DNA of 43,799 bases from DATAPE01 sp034667525 (GCA_034667525.1 JAXDJO010000066.1:1-43799), one strand, 5' to 3'; shown: positions 8,820 through 16,321, counted from the stretch's first letter. Made by a program: numbers and translations. The notes: generated from the sequence alone by a model not told the origin.

Positions 8820-9251
8820 CTAGCTGGACAGGTTGGAGTCCACTTCCCGAAGCCGCTTCGAGACTTCTTCTAGAACTTTCAATGCGATCGTGGGGTGATC
8901 CCTGATGCCCTCCTTGAAGTCCCACGCCGACAGCGACAACGTCGACACTGGTGATTCCGCGATAACCGTCGCGCTCCGGGGGCCGTTATCGAGAAGGGCC
9001 ATCTCTCCGAAGAACGCGCCGGGGCCGAGACGCCTCCGCGTACGGCCGTTCACCACCACCCTCGTTTCCCCGTCGGTGATCACGTGGAGCCCCAGACCCG
9101 TTTGGCCCTGCTCGCATATCTGTTTCCCTTCGGGAAACTTCACCTCTTTCGTCATCTTTCCGATCTCTCGAAGCTCCTTGTCGCTGCAGCCCGAGAAGAT
9201 CGGCACAGACCTCAGCACTTCGAGCTTTGGATCCTGCTTCCTCGGCGCCAT
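8820..9251 (-). CDS. Single-domain cyclic-nucleotide-binding protein
   Basis: 143 residues starting at ATG 9251 with GGAG 7 nt upstream (an earlier ATG at 9275 is less well placed). It is nearly all one cNMP-binding beta-roll: LRSVPIFSGCSDKEL at the start, then GxxxCEQGQTGLGLHVI, and the phosphate-binding cassette FFGEMALLDNGPRSATVIA with the key Glu and Arg. No helix-turn-helix follows, so it is not a transcription factor by itself. Ligand unknown (cAMP or other). One of three such domains within 5.3 kb. Confidence 0.8.
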   Translation of the reverse strand: MAPRKQDPKLEVLRSVPIFSGCSDKELREIGKMTKEVKFPEGKQICEQGQTGLGLHVITDGETRVVVNGRTRRRLGPGAFFGEMALLDNGPRSATVIAESPVSTLSLSAWDFKEGIRDHPTIALKVLEEVSKRLREVDSNLSS

Positions 9252-9504
9252 CTTCGTCTCCTGACCGTCTAGCAATCGATAGAAGGCATTCTGCAGAAGA
9301 CAGTGGCGATTGGGAAGGGGGTCGGCGAGTCACAAGTGCTGACGGGTCACCCCACCGCCAGGTCTGGGGAGGCTGTCCCCCAGCAGCTGACGTCCAGGCT
9401 CGCCGGAGGCCACGCCCGATCAAATGGCTCTTCCTCACGGGCGTTGCCCACAGAGGGCCGCACTCCTAGGCTGTCTTGGAGATGTTCGCACCGGCAGCCT
9501 TCCG

Positions 9505-10197
9505 ATGACGCCCGAAGAGGTCCCCACGGTCCTCGCAGCTACCCGCCTGTTCGGCGGGCTCGATCCCGCTGCCCTCACGAGCTTGGGCGAACGGGCGGTG
9601 GAACGCAGCTACAAGAAGGGTCAACTGATCGTCTACCAAGGCGATCGCGGCGATTCCGTGTTCGTCGTTCGAGCCGGCTTGGTCAAGGTGATGGTGAGCT
9701 CCGAGGAGGGCGAGGAGATGGTCCTCGTGACGCTTCGGCCCTACGACACCTTCGGCGAGCTGTCGCTTGTGGACGGGGGGCCGCGCTCGGCATCAGCTGA
9801 GGCAGTGGAGGCGACCAGGGTCCTTGTCATCACGCGCGCGGTTCTTCTGGAGTTGCTCGAACAGCACCCCTCACTGATGGACGCTCTCCTCCGCTCGCTG
9901 GGGTCACTCGTTCGCAGGCTGACCGAACAGGCCGCCGATCTTGTGTTCCTGGACATCCATGGCCGGATGGCAAAGCTGCTGCTGACCCTGGCAGAAGAGC
10001 GTGGTGAGCAGGCGGGGGAGGAGATCCTGCTTGACTTGAACCTCACCCAGGCAGACCTCGCGGCCATGGTGGGCGGCTCGCGCCAGAGTGTCAATCAAAC
10101 CCTTCGATCCTTCGAGAGCCGGGGTTATCTGCAGATCGAGGGCCGAATGATCAGACTGAAAAGGCCCGATCAGCTCCGTAGGAGGGCTGGGATGTAG
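9505..10197 (+). CDS. Crp/Fnr-family transcription regulator
   Basis: 230 residues from ATG 9505; an in-frame ATG at 9424 is possible but falls outside the family's usual length. N-terminal cNMP-binding domain (about 8-120) with FGELSLVDGGPRSASAEA, a dimerisation helix, then a winged helix-turn-helix (about 150-225) with LTQADLAAMVGGSRQSVNQT as the recognition region. There are no Fe-S cysteines, so it is Crp-like rather than Fnr-like. It is oriented toward the repeat peptide gene; a 16-bp near-palindrome in between is a plausible target site. Confidence 0.88.
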   Translation: MTPEEVPTVLAATRLFGGLDPAALTSLGERAVERSYKKGQLIVYQGDRGDSVFVVRAGLVKVMVSSEEGEEMVLVTLRPYDTFGELSLVDGGPRSASAEAVEATRVLVITRAVLLELLEQHPSLMDALLRSLGSLVRRLTEQAADLVFLDIHGRMAKLLLTLAEERGEQAGEEILLDLNLTQADLAAMVGGSRQSVNQTLRSFESRGYLQIEGRMIRLKRPDQLRRRAGM

Positions 10198-10222
10198 CTG
10201 TTCGACCTGCAGTGTCGCCTCC

Positions 10223-10251
10223 TTGACTCCACTGCTGTCGTTAACTAGACG
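10223..10251 (+). promoter_or_regulatory. Candidate promoter of the repeat-peptide gene
   Basis: TTGACT (10223-10228), a 17-nt gap and TAGACG (10246-10251) resemble sigma-70-type -35 and -10 boxes. The -10 box matches poorly. If correct, transcription would start around 10258, at the edge of the palindrome. Weak call by eye. Confidence 0.25.
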
Positions 10252-10258
10252 CGGAGGT

Positions 10259-10274
10259 TGTCAACTAGCTGACA
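10259..10274. promoter_or_regulatory. Crp/Fnr-like 16-bp operator
   Basis: TGTCA-ACTAGC-TGACA: perfect 5-bp inverted arms around a 6-bp centre that itself contains CTAG. Only one symmetric pair (A/C) is mismatched. Arm length and N6 spacing equal those of the Crp/Fnr consensus TGTGA-N6-TCACA. It lies about 60 bp after the stop of the Crp-like gene and about 90 bp before the repeat-peptide start. Binding is inferred. Confidence 0.5.
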
Positions 10275-10322
10275 GACCTGCCAGGCTGAAAAGGACACGA
10301 TGGTCTTGCGCGAGATTTGGTA

Positions 10323-10341
10323 GACGGCTCCACCAGCCGTC
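10323..10341 (+). promoter_or_regulatory. Stem-loop in the leader of the repeat-peptide gene
   Basis: GACGGCT-CCACC-AGCCGTC forms a 7-bp perfect stem with a 5-nt loop. It ends about 10 nt before the AAGGA ribosome site (10351-10355). No T-run follows, so it is not a normal terminator; it could affect mRNA stability or translation. Confidence 0.35.
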
Positions 10342-10365
10342 AGGGACAGAAAGGAAGTGGGAGAC

Positions 10366-10617
10366 ATGACAGAGGAAGACAAGAACCTCGACAACGTTGA
10401 GGGTCACATGATCCGAGCCCATGTAGAGGACGACGTCGAGGGTCACAAGCTCCGCGTGCCGTCGGTAGAGGACGACGTCGAGGGTCACAAGCTCCGCGTG
10501 CCGTCGGTTGAGGACGACGTCGAGGGTCACAAGCTCCGCGTGCCGTCGGTTGAGGACGACGTCGAGGGTCACAAGCTCCGTGTGCCGTCGGTAGAGGACG
10601 ACGTCGAGGGTTCCTAG
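10366..10617 (+). CDS. Tandem-repeat peptide (VEDDVEGHKLRVPS repeats)
   Basis: 83 residues; no family recognised. ATG 10366 has AAGGA about 10 nt upstream; GTG 10357 would add MGD. After a short acidic head (MTEEDKNLD) comes one diverged unit (NVEGHMIRAH), then four units of VEDDVEGHKLRVPS and a final truncated VEDDVEGS. The protein is very acidic with one regular histidine per unit, and has no signal peptide, cysteine or aromatic residue. Every unit has E-G-H, a K-L-R cluster and a Pro-Ser. Possible roles: a multi-core precursor of a ribosomally made, modified peptide cleaved by the neighbouring subtilase, or a metal- or ligand-binding repeat protein. The context (protease, transporter, Crp regulator) favours the first, but no modifying enzyme is visible. 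Confidence 0.75.
   Translation: MTEEDKNLDNVEGHMIRAHVEDDVEGHKLRVPSVEDDVEGHKLRVPSVEDDVEGHKLRVPSVEDDVEGHKLRVPSVEDDVEGS
10423..10617 (+). repeat. 42-bp tandem repeat, four full copies and one partial
   Basis: Units start at 10423, 10465, 10507, 10549 and 10591 (last one 27 nt including the stop). They differ only at a few silent third positions (GTA/GTT for valine, CGC/CGT for arginine). Near-identity at the DNA level points to recent expansion or ongoing homogenisation. There are no spacers, so this is not a CRISPR. Confidence 0.95.
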
Positions 10618-10699
10618 ATCAAGCCGGCCGGCTAAGGCAGGCAGCAAGGATCACCAGCAGCAGTACCCGATCAATTCACGGTACCGCTCGCGCAGAACA

Positions 10700-10727
10700 G
10701 GGGTCGCACCGACGGTGCGACCCCTTT
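10700..10727. terminator. Rho-independent terminator
   Basis: An 11-bp perfect stem GGGGTCGCACC / GGTGCGACCCC with a GAC loop, followed by TTT. It sits between the convergent repeat-peptide and subtilase genes and can serve at least the peptide gene. Confidence 0.8.
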
Positions 10728-10747
10728 CACATGCGCGTCCCGGGCGG

Positions 10748-11587
10748 CTAGCCTCCGACGTTGGCGTTGGTGGCCAAAGCAGCAAGGATCGTCTTCATCT
10801 GAAAGGGAGTCAGGCCGGGATGCTTGCTCAATATCTTGGCTACGACGCCCGCTATGTGCGGGGCAGCGAAACTGTTGCCTGTGGCTTCGATGAAGCTTGC
10901 TTGCTGCCAGGCAACTTCGAGATCGATCCCAGGGGCCCCAAATTCCACGGGTGGCGAAGGGTTGTAATCGAAACCCAACGGGTCCTTACCTTCGTGGGCC
11001 GCAACTGAGAAAACTCCTGCGTACTGTGAGGGGTAGCTCGGCGAAGGCACGTTATTGATGGCCGACACCAGCATCACGTTGTGGAAGTAAGCATCATCGA
11101 CGATGTCGTGAAAGAGGGCGAAATAGTCCTGCTTGCTTGTGCTGAGGCTGAGGTTCACAACGTTCATGCCATTCGCTATGGCCCACTGCAACCCGCCAGC
11201 GAACACTATGCCCTTCCCAGTCAACTTCTTTCCAAGCACTCGAACGCTGTAGAGCTCGCATTCCGGCGCGACCTTCTTGATGATCGCAGCGCACGCGGTG
11301 CCATGCCCGTATAGGTCCTCGTGCGGACCCAGCGTGGCGACGATGCCCTCTTCATCTGCCTCGGGAGAGTCGGGTGAGTACTCCAGGATCACTCCTCCGG
11401 CCACCCCTCCCACCGCAGGATGCGAGGCTTCGATGCCGCTGTCGATGACGGCCACTTTGACACCTGCCCCCGTGGCTCCTCCCCACGCCCATTCCCTGCT
11501 TATCGGCCCCGGCAGGCCCAAGGCTGCTACGGGTCGGAGCCTGCCTGGTTCGAATTGCTCGGACCACGCTGGTCTTATCTCTGCCAT
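10748..11587 (-). CDS. Subtilisin-like serine protease (S8), apparently cytoplasmic
   Basis: 279 residues, a bare S8 catalytic domain. The triad is visible: Asp in VAVIDSGIEASHP, His in YGHGTACAAII, Ser in TGNSFAAPHIAGV. The oxyanion asparagine is probably in VSAINN. There is no signal peptide and no typical inhibitory prodomain; the N-terminus has only about 45 residues before the Asp motif. It therefore probably works inside the cell, as do some leader-removing proteases of peptide natural-product clusters. Last gene of the MFS-GAF-S8 operon, overlapping the GAF gene by 13 nt, and convergent with the repeat-peptide gene. The link to that peptide is inference. Confidence 0.88.
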   Translation of the reverse strand: MAEIRPAWSEQFEPGRLRPVAALGLPGPISREWAWGGATGAGVKVAVIDSGIEASHPAVGGVAGGVILEYSPDSPEADEEGIVATLGPHEDLYGHGTACAAIIKKVAPECELYSVRVLGKKLTGKGIVFAGGLQWAIANGMNVVNLSLSTSKQDYFALFHDIVDDAYFHNVMLVSAINNVPSPSYPSQYAGVFSVAAHEGKDPLGFDYNPSPPVEFGAPGIDLEVAWQQASFIEATGNSFAAPHIAGVVAKILSKHPGLTPFQMKTILAALATNANVGG

Positions 11588-12330
11588 CTACGCGCACCCA
11601 GAAACGCGACAACTTCAGCAACGATCCGGGTCGCCAAACGGCGCTCGTCAGGGCCCACCAGGGCCAAACGGTTGAAGAGGGCGGCAAGTTCGGCAAGCTC
11701 TGCCGATGGAGGAGGAGCAGTGGCGGCCACTTGCTCCAATGCCTGGGTCAGCTCCGTGTCAGCGGACACCAGTCCGGCAGCCGCGAATAATGCCCTGCCA
11801 AGATCGCTGAACACCTGGGAGTTTTCGATAGCCAATGCCGCCTGATCGGCGAACAGCGAGAGCATCTCCATCTCTCCCGATCCCTCGAGTCCGCCACCCC
11901 GCGTCCGCCGATCCAGCACCTCGATCACACCCAGCATCTCCCGTTCGGTTTCCAGTGGCATCGCCAGGATCGATCTCGGGATATAACCGGTGCCCGCGGC
12001 GAAAGCTGCTGCGAAACGAGGATCGCGGCTCACGTCTTCAATGGCTATCGGTTGTCCGGAGCTGACCACGAAGCCGGCGATCCCCTGGCCGATAGGAACC
12101 CGCATCCCCACGACTTCGTCTGCACCCTCGCCCGAGGCGACATAGAACTCGAGCTCTTCCTGATTCTCCCGGAACAGAGCCAATGAGCAGGCGGCCGCAC
12201 CAAAGAGGCTCATGGCGGCGGAAGTGATCGACCGCAACAATTCCAGGTGACGTGCCGGTGTGATCGCCGGTCCGACATTAGCGGCCAGCTGCCCCAGCTC
12301 ACGCAGGACGTCGTCGGATCGATCGCTCAT
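11575..12330 (-). CDS. GAF domain protein
   Basis: 251 residues. A GAF sensory domain (about 25-170) includes AAACSLALF, the GQGIAGFVVSSGQPIAI segment, DPRFA and PLETEREMLGVIEVLD. The C-terminal part (about 170-250) is helical and unassigned; no kinase, phosphatase or DNA-binding domain is visible. It could be a ligand-sensing adaptor, since GAF domains bind cyclic nucleotides or other small molecules. Its start overlaps the MFS stop by 4 nt (ATGA) and its end overlaps the protease start, so the three are almost certainly co-translated. Confidence 0.8.
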   Translation of the reverse strand: MSDRSDDVLRELGQLAANVGPAITPARHLELLRSITSAAMSLFGAAACSLALFRENQEELEFYVASGEGADEVVGMRVPIGQGIAGFVVSSGQPIAIEDVSRDPRFAAAFAAGTGYIPRSILAMPLETEREMLGVIEVLDRRTRGGGLEGSGEMEMLSLFADQAALAIENSQVFSDLGRALFAAAGLVSADTELTQALEQVAATAPPPSAELAELAALFNRLALVGPDERRLATRIVAEVVAFLGARRWQR

Positions 12331-14033
12331 GTCGGCTCCTCAGGGGTGAAGGTGGCCTCACGGGTGGGATGAGTACGCGCGAGACGGCCAGCCAGGCCAT
12401 CCAGAAGTGTGGCAGAGACGGCCGGGGCTTGATTGACGGTCTCGAGAAAATCACGTCCGGGGATCTTGTAGGCCCGAACCGGCGCCACCGCCCGAACAGT
12501 TGCCGTTCTCGGGATGCCCTCCAGCAACCCGATCTCTCCAAAGTAGTCGCCAGGGCCCAATGAATTCACCAGGAGGGGTCGGGTGCCGACTTCTCCTACC
12601 GCGAAGACGGCAAGCTGGCCCTCCAGAACCACGAAGAAGTCGTCCGGTGGGTCCCCCTCTCGAACTATCTCGTCTCCCACTGCGAAGGACTCTTCCGTCA
12701 TAACTGAAGCTATCGCCTCCTTCGTTTGCTGAGGAGCACCTTCGAAGATCCTTAGCCGGCCGAGTGCCTCGACCCGCCCCGACAACTCCTTCATTCGCGC
12801 TATCGAGGTTCGGTCCAGGAATCTCAACTGGGGAAGCGCAAACAGAATCACCACAGGAAGGATGAGGCCCGAGATCACGAGGGTGGCCTTCAATGAGAGC
12901 GCATCGATCATTATCGGAGTAGCAAAGGAGCCGAGAAGAAGGCCAGCCACGGACAAGGAAGTTAAAAGCCCAAAGACGCGGCCCATGACCTCGTTGCTCA
13001 AGGAGCGTTGGAGCAGCGTCAGTCCAGTTACCTCCAAGAGGATGCTCCCGGCACCTGTCACTGCCATGAGTGCATAGGTCACCAAGGGCAGACTGACGAA
13101 TGCCACGACTGCCAGAGGAAAGCCGCTCGCCAGAACTCCAGCAGCAAAAAGGAGCGCGGGATGGTCCGTCCGGGCCATGCGATTGGAGAATCCGGCAACC
13201 ACCACTCCACCTAGACCGACCGCCGCATTGAGGAAGCCGACACCCTGGGAGCCGGTGGAGATCAACTTCTTCGAAACCAGAACCAGCATCACAACTTGCT
13301 GTCCGTAAACGAACATTCCAGCGGTCAGCAGGAGGACGAGCATCGAGATTTCGCCTGATTCACGGATCGCGCGAAGCCCCTGAAGGAGGCGCTCGTTGAG
13401 GCCGACCTCTTGTTGGGAGTCCTCAGCCTTCAAGCCGAAACTCCGTGTCGCGATCGCCCATGCGCACACACCGGAGACCAGGAAACTCACACCGTTGACC
13501 GCAAATGCAAGGCTGGGGGGACCCACTAGCAGCAGCAGGCCACCGATCGCAGGGCCCAAGAGGATCGCCAGATGCTCGACGGAATTGGACACCGCGTTGG
13601 CAGCGGCCAGATCTGACTCCCCGACGATGGCAGGCGTTATCGCGTACATGGCGGGCTGATACGGCGTACTTGCTGCACTGGTCAAGAAAGCGATCAGCAT
13701 CGCCACAGGGATCGGCTGGTTGGCGGCCACCGACAGCGCAAGACCAAACATCAGGACGGCACGGGCAAGATCGCACAGGAGCATGACCTGTCGGCGCTCG
13801 TACCGGTCGGCGACCACTCCACCCACAGCCCCGAAAGCAACGAAAGGCACCAGCCTGGCGATGGTGACAGCAGCCACCCAACCTGGTGAATGAGTCCTGT
13901 CGTATACGAGGACGACCAGGGCCACGCCGTAGACCCAGTCACCCAAAGCTGAAACCCCAAACCCGGGCAACAGGAGGCGATAGTCGCGATGGGAGAGAGC
14001 AGCCCTGAGCGACCCCCCCTTGGCCTCCGCCAT
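12327..14033 (-). CDS. MFS transporter fused to a cyclic-nucleotide-binding domain
   Basis: 568 residues from ATG 14033 (a TTG at 14069 would add 12). Residues 1 to about 410 form a major facilitator with about 12 helices of the MFS_3/enterobactin-exporter-like type: start LRAALSHRDYRLLLPGFG, loop motif VADRYERRQVML. After a short linker (RMKELSGRVEALGRLRIFEG) a cNMP-binding domain of about 120 residues follows, with EIVREGDPPDDFFVVLEGQ and the cassette YFGEIGLLEGIPRTATVRA. Such a fusion suggests that export activity is gated by a cyclic nucleotide. First gene of the operon with the GAF protein and subtilase. Confidence 0.87.
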   Translation of the reverse strand: MAEAKGGSLRAALSHRDYRLLLPGFGVSALGDWVYGVALVVLVYDRTHSPGWVAAVTIARLVPFVAFGAVGGVVADRYERRQVMLLCDLARAVLMFGLALSVAANQPIPVAMLIAFLTSAASTPYQPAMYAITPAIVGESDLAAANAVSNSVEHLAILLGPAIGGLLLLVGPPSLAFAVNGVSFLVSGVCAWAIATRSFGLKAEDSQQEVGLNERLLQGLRAIRESGEISMLVLLLTAGMFVYGQQVVMLVLVSKKLISTGSQGVGFLNAAVGLGGVVVAGFSNRMARTDHPALLFAAGVLASGFPLAVVAFVSLPLVTYALMAVTGAGSILLEVTGLTLLQRSLSNEVMGRVFGLLTSLSVAGLLLGSFATPIMIDALSLKATLVISGLILPVVILFALPQLRFLDRTSIARMKELSGRVEALGRLRIFEGAPQQTKEAIASVMTEESFAVGDEIVREGDPPDDFFVVLEGQLAVFAVGEVGTRPLLVNSLGPGDYFGEIGLLEGIPRTATVRAVAPVRAYKIPGRDFLETVNQAPAVSATLLDGLAGRLARTHPTREATFTPEEPT

Positions 14034-14171
14034 CGGCTCATGCTGATACAGCCGAGCCAGGGTGCGCAAGCTCTCTTCAAGGACCGAGACAGCAACTATC
14101 CTCAGTGAAGGATGAGGATGTTCAGGTTCCCAGTGTCATTCAACGGCTTCAAGCCGGAGGCCAGCGAACCT

Positions 14172-14191
14172 AAATGACAACCATGTCGTTT
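14172..14191. promoter_or_regulatory. Inverted repeat between divergent genes
   Basis: AAATGACA-ACCA-TGTCGTTT is an 8-bp inverted repeat with one mismatch and a 4-bp centre. It lies in the gap between the MFS operon and the zinc-ribbon gene. It could be an operator; the arms share TGACA/TGTC with the 10259 site but the spacing and orientation differ. Confidence 0.3.
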
Positions 14192-14221
14192 ACCCACAGC
14201 TGTGGATTGTCCTGTGGATAG
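14190..14221. promoter_or_regulatory. Cluster of three DnaA-box-like 9-mers away from oriC
   Basis: TTACCCACA (14190-14198, plus strand), CAATCCACA (14201-14209, minus) and CTATCCACA (14213-14221, minus). The first 20 bases match the core of the oriC cluster at 31816-31835 in 18 positions. Could titrate DnaA or put the flanking genes under DnaA control; function is inferred. Confidence 0.4.
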
Positions 14222-14591
14222 CCGGCCCCGAGCCCAGACGCCCGCCGGGGGGACACAAAGCTTCTCGGCATCCAAGATTATCGCCATCGCGGGTCTGACA
14301 GTGCTGTTCTTCGTAGCCGCTCACTTCTACGGGTATCCCAGGGCCCTGGTGGCGGCATTGATGTTCGGGCTCATCTTTGGCTGGGGAGTACGCAAACTGG
14401 TGAAGATCTCGAACTCCCCGCCGGAGCCGGAGCTCACCGACGTCAAGGAGTATGGCCTTCGCTACGTATGCAGCGTGTGCGGGCTCGAGCTGAAAGTTGA
14501 AGTTGCGGCCAGGGACAAAGCCCCCACGCATTGCGGGGAAGCGATGGTGCTAACCCGGGATGAAGGAAGGCCCCCTCTGAGAGCGGTGTAA
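14202..14591 (+). CDS. Membrane protein with C-terminal zinc ribbon
   Basis: 129 residues, no family name known to me. Two hydrophobic segments (about 24-42 and 48-62) form a hairpin, with RKLVK after it. The cytoplasmic tail carries a putative zinc site: VCSVC (CxxC) and, about 25 residues later, THCGEAM (H and C). Start uncertain: GTG 14202 or GTG 14214, both inside the DnaA-box-like cluster and both without a ribosome site, which could mean leaderless translation. Confidence 0.65.
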   Translation: MDCPVDSRPRAQTPAGGTQSFSASKIIAIAGLTVLFFVAAHFYGYPRALVAALMFGLIFGWGVRKLVKISNSPPEPELTDVKEYGLRYVCSVCGLELKVEVAARDKAPTHCGEAMVLTRDEGRPPLRAV

Positions 14592-14632
14592 GCGGGTCGA
14601 GCGTCCCGCGCGCGGGCTCGGGAAACGAACTG

Positions 14633-16186
14633 TCAGCCGCCGAACGCCCGGCGCTTCAGCGTCACTGTGGTTCCGTCGCGCGAAGAGTCGATGTCGACTT
14701 CGTCCACCAACTGCTCCATGAGGAACAGCCCTCGTCCGCCTGAGGCGAACGGATCGGGCAGCCGGGACAGCTCGTAGCCAGAAGGGTCGAAACCCGGTCC
14801 CTCGTCGGACACGCTCACGATCACGTCCGGTTTCTCCAGACGGCATTGGATCCGCAGCTCACTCCAGGAGTCAGTCTTCCGTCCATAGCGGCACGCGTTG
14901 GCCGCCGCCTCACTCAGAGCGAGCAGGATGTCCGAAGAGGTGTCTACCGGGGCCCGCACGTCCGCCAAGAATCCGCCTACGAAACGCCGGATATCCCTGA
15001 TCCGAGCGGGTTCATTGGGCAGGACGAGCTCTCGCACCGGTTCATCGATAGCGGTATCGGGTGCCAGTTGACTTACGAGAAGAGCTACGTCATCTCGCAT
15101 CTCGCCGTCAGTCACCCATGCCCCTACCGCGCGCCGGAGCGCCTGGATGAACTCACCAGGTGTTCCCACTCCATACTGTTTCACCAGATCGGCCAGTTTT
15201 CCCTGTCCGAAAGGGCGCCCGGATCGAGAGGCTTCGGTCACGCCGTCCGTGTATAAGATCAGCATGTCGCCGGCGTCCAACTTCGTGGTTGCAGTCCCGT
15301 AGCCCCCATCGGCAACGGCTCCAAGGGGAAGGCCCCCGCCGTCGTTCAGCCACTCCACCTCGCCGGTCTTGGCCCTGTAAACGACCGGCGGCACGTGGCC
15401 GGCCGTCGCGTAATGGAGGATCCCTGTTTCCGGCTCAAGAAGAGCCCACGCGACCCTGACAAACCGATCCCTGCCGATCTGCGCCCGGACCTGGGCGCTA
15501 ACGCGTTGCAGCAGTTTTCCCGGGTCGGATTCCTCCATCGCCAAGGTTCGCAAGGAGTGACGCGTCATGGCCGAGTCGTTCGCGGCGCGGGGCCCCACTC
15601 CGCAGACATCGCCGATCACTAACCCGAGCTTGCCTCCACTCACGGGCACGAAGTCATAGAAGTCTCCACAGACGGCCCGTCCATCAGCGGCCGGGATGTA
15701 ATGCGCTACGAGGTTGAACCGTGGAACAGAGGGGATCCCATCGGGTAACAGTCCACCTCGGTAGCTTTCGGCCGCCGAACGCGCTTGCTCGTACAGCCGC
15801 TCGATCTCCTTGGCTCGGCGCACGGAGACGGAGATATCGGCGAAGACGTCGATCCTGCCGGAACGGCCTTGAGAATCGACGGCCGGACCGGAGTAGAGCC
15901 GCAGATGCCTGCGGGCCGGCAACACCTGCTCGATCTCGAGGCGCAGTTCGCACGCGGGGTCGGTACGAAGCTGCTGCAGGCTCTCCATGAACCCCTCGGG
16001 ATCCTCCAGCTGCAGCGCGATGGTGCGAGCTAGTTCGACCCGGGGACCGGCGAGGAACTCGTCGCCGGCGATCTCGAATAACTCGAGGGCCCGCCGGTTG
16101 ATCTGCCTGATCGTGCCGTCGGAATCGCTGAAGATGATTGCCTCGTCTAAGGCATCAAGGATTCCATGCTCCACCTGGGGATCCAT
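14633..16186 (-). CDS. PAS-SpoIIE phosphatase-HATPase stress regulator
   Basis: 517 residues, three parts. A PAS sensor (about 1-115) begins ILDALDEAIIFSDSDGTI. An RsbU/SpoIIE-type PP2C domain (about 155-370) shows CGDFYDFV, VIGDVCGVG, YATAGHVPPVV, LYTDGVTEA and RDDVALLV. A C-terminal RsbW-like HATPase (about 385-515) has LSEAAANACRYG (N box), DEGPGFDP (G1) and GGRGLFLM (G2). It combines the phosphatase that activates an anti-anti-sigma factor with the anti-sigma kinase, so it probably controls an alternative sigma factor through partner switching. Partners are not encoded nearby. Confidence 0.88.
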   Translation of the reverse strand: MDPQVEHGILDALDEAIIFSDSDGTIRQINRRALELFEIAGDEFLAGPRVELARTIALQLEDPEGFMESLQQLRTDPACELRLEIEQVLPARRHLRLYSGPAVDSQGRSGRIDVFADISVSVRRAKEIERLYEQARSAAESYRGGLLPDGIPSVPRFNLVAHYIPAADGRAVCGDFYDFVPVSGGKLGLVIGDVCGVGPRAANDSAMTRHSLRTLAMEESDPGKLLQRVSAQVRAQIGRDRFVRVAWALLEPETGILHYATAGHVPPVVYRAKTGEVEWLNDGGGLPLGAVADGGYGTATTKLDAGDMLILYTDGVTEASRSGRPFGQGKLADLVKQYGVGTPGEFIQALRRAVGAWVTDGEMRDDVALLVSQLAPDTAIDEPVRELVLPNEPARIRDIRRFVGGFLADVRAPVDTSSDILLALSEAAANACRYGRKTDSWSELRIQCRLEKPDVIVSVSDEGPGFDPSGYELSRLPDPFASGGRGLFLMEQLVDEVDIDSSRDGTTVTLKRRAFGG

Positions 16187-16321
16187 GCATCCTGCTTCCG
16201 GTCACTGGTTTCTTCTGAGACTAATCAACCCGAACAAATGAAGAGAGGCTATCTAGGGCAATCCTGGCGAGGCCGAACGGGTATCTTCTGGCTAAACACC
16301 AATCCTCAAGGAGGAACTTCG

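Noticed and set aside
9252..9504. N-terminal extension of the Crp-like regulator from ATG 9424
   Set aside because: The extra 27 residues do not resemble the family and ATG 9505 gives the usual length.
10423..10617. CRISPR-like array
   Set aside because: Units are contiguous with no spacers and lie in a reading frame; no cas genes.
10261..10647. Antisense frame across the 42-bp repeats with repeated RRHAELVTLDVVL units
   Set aside because: It mirrors the sense repeats, has no ribosome site, runs through the terminator-free leader, and its codon choice is poorer. The sense frame has a good start and silent-site variation.
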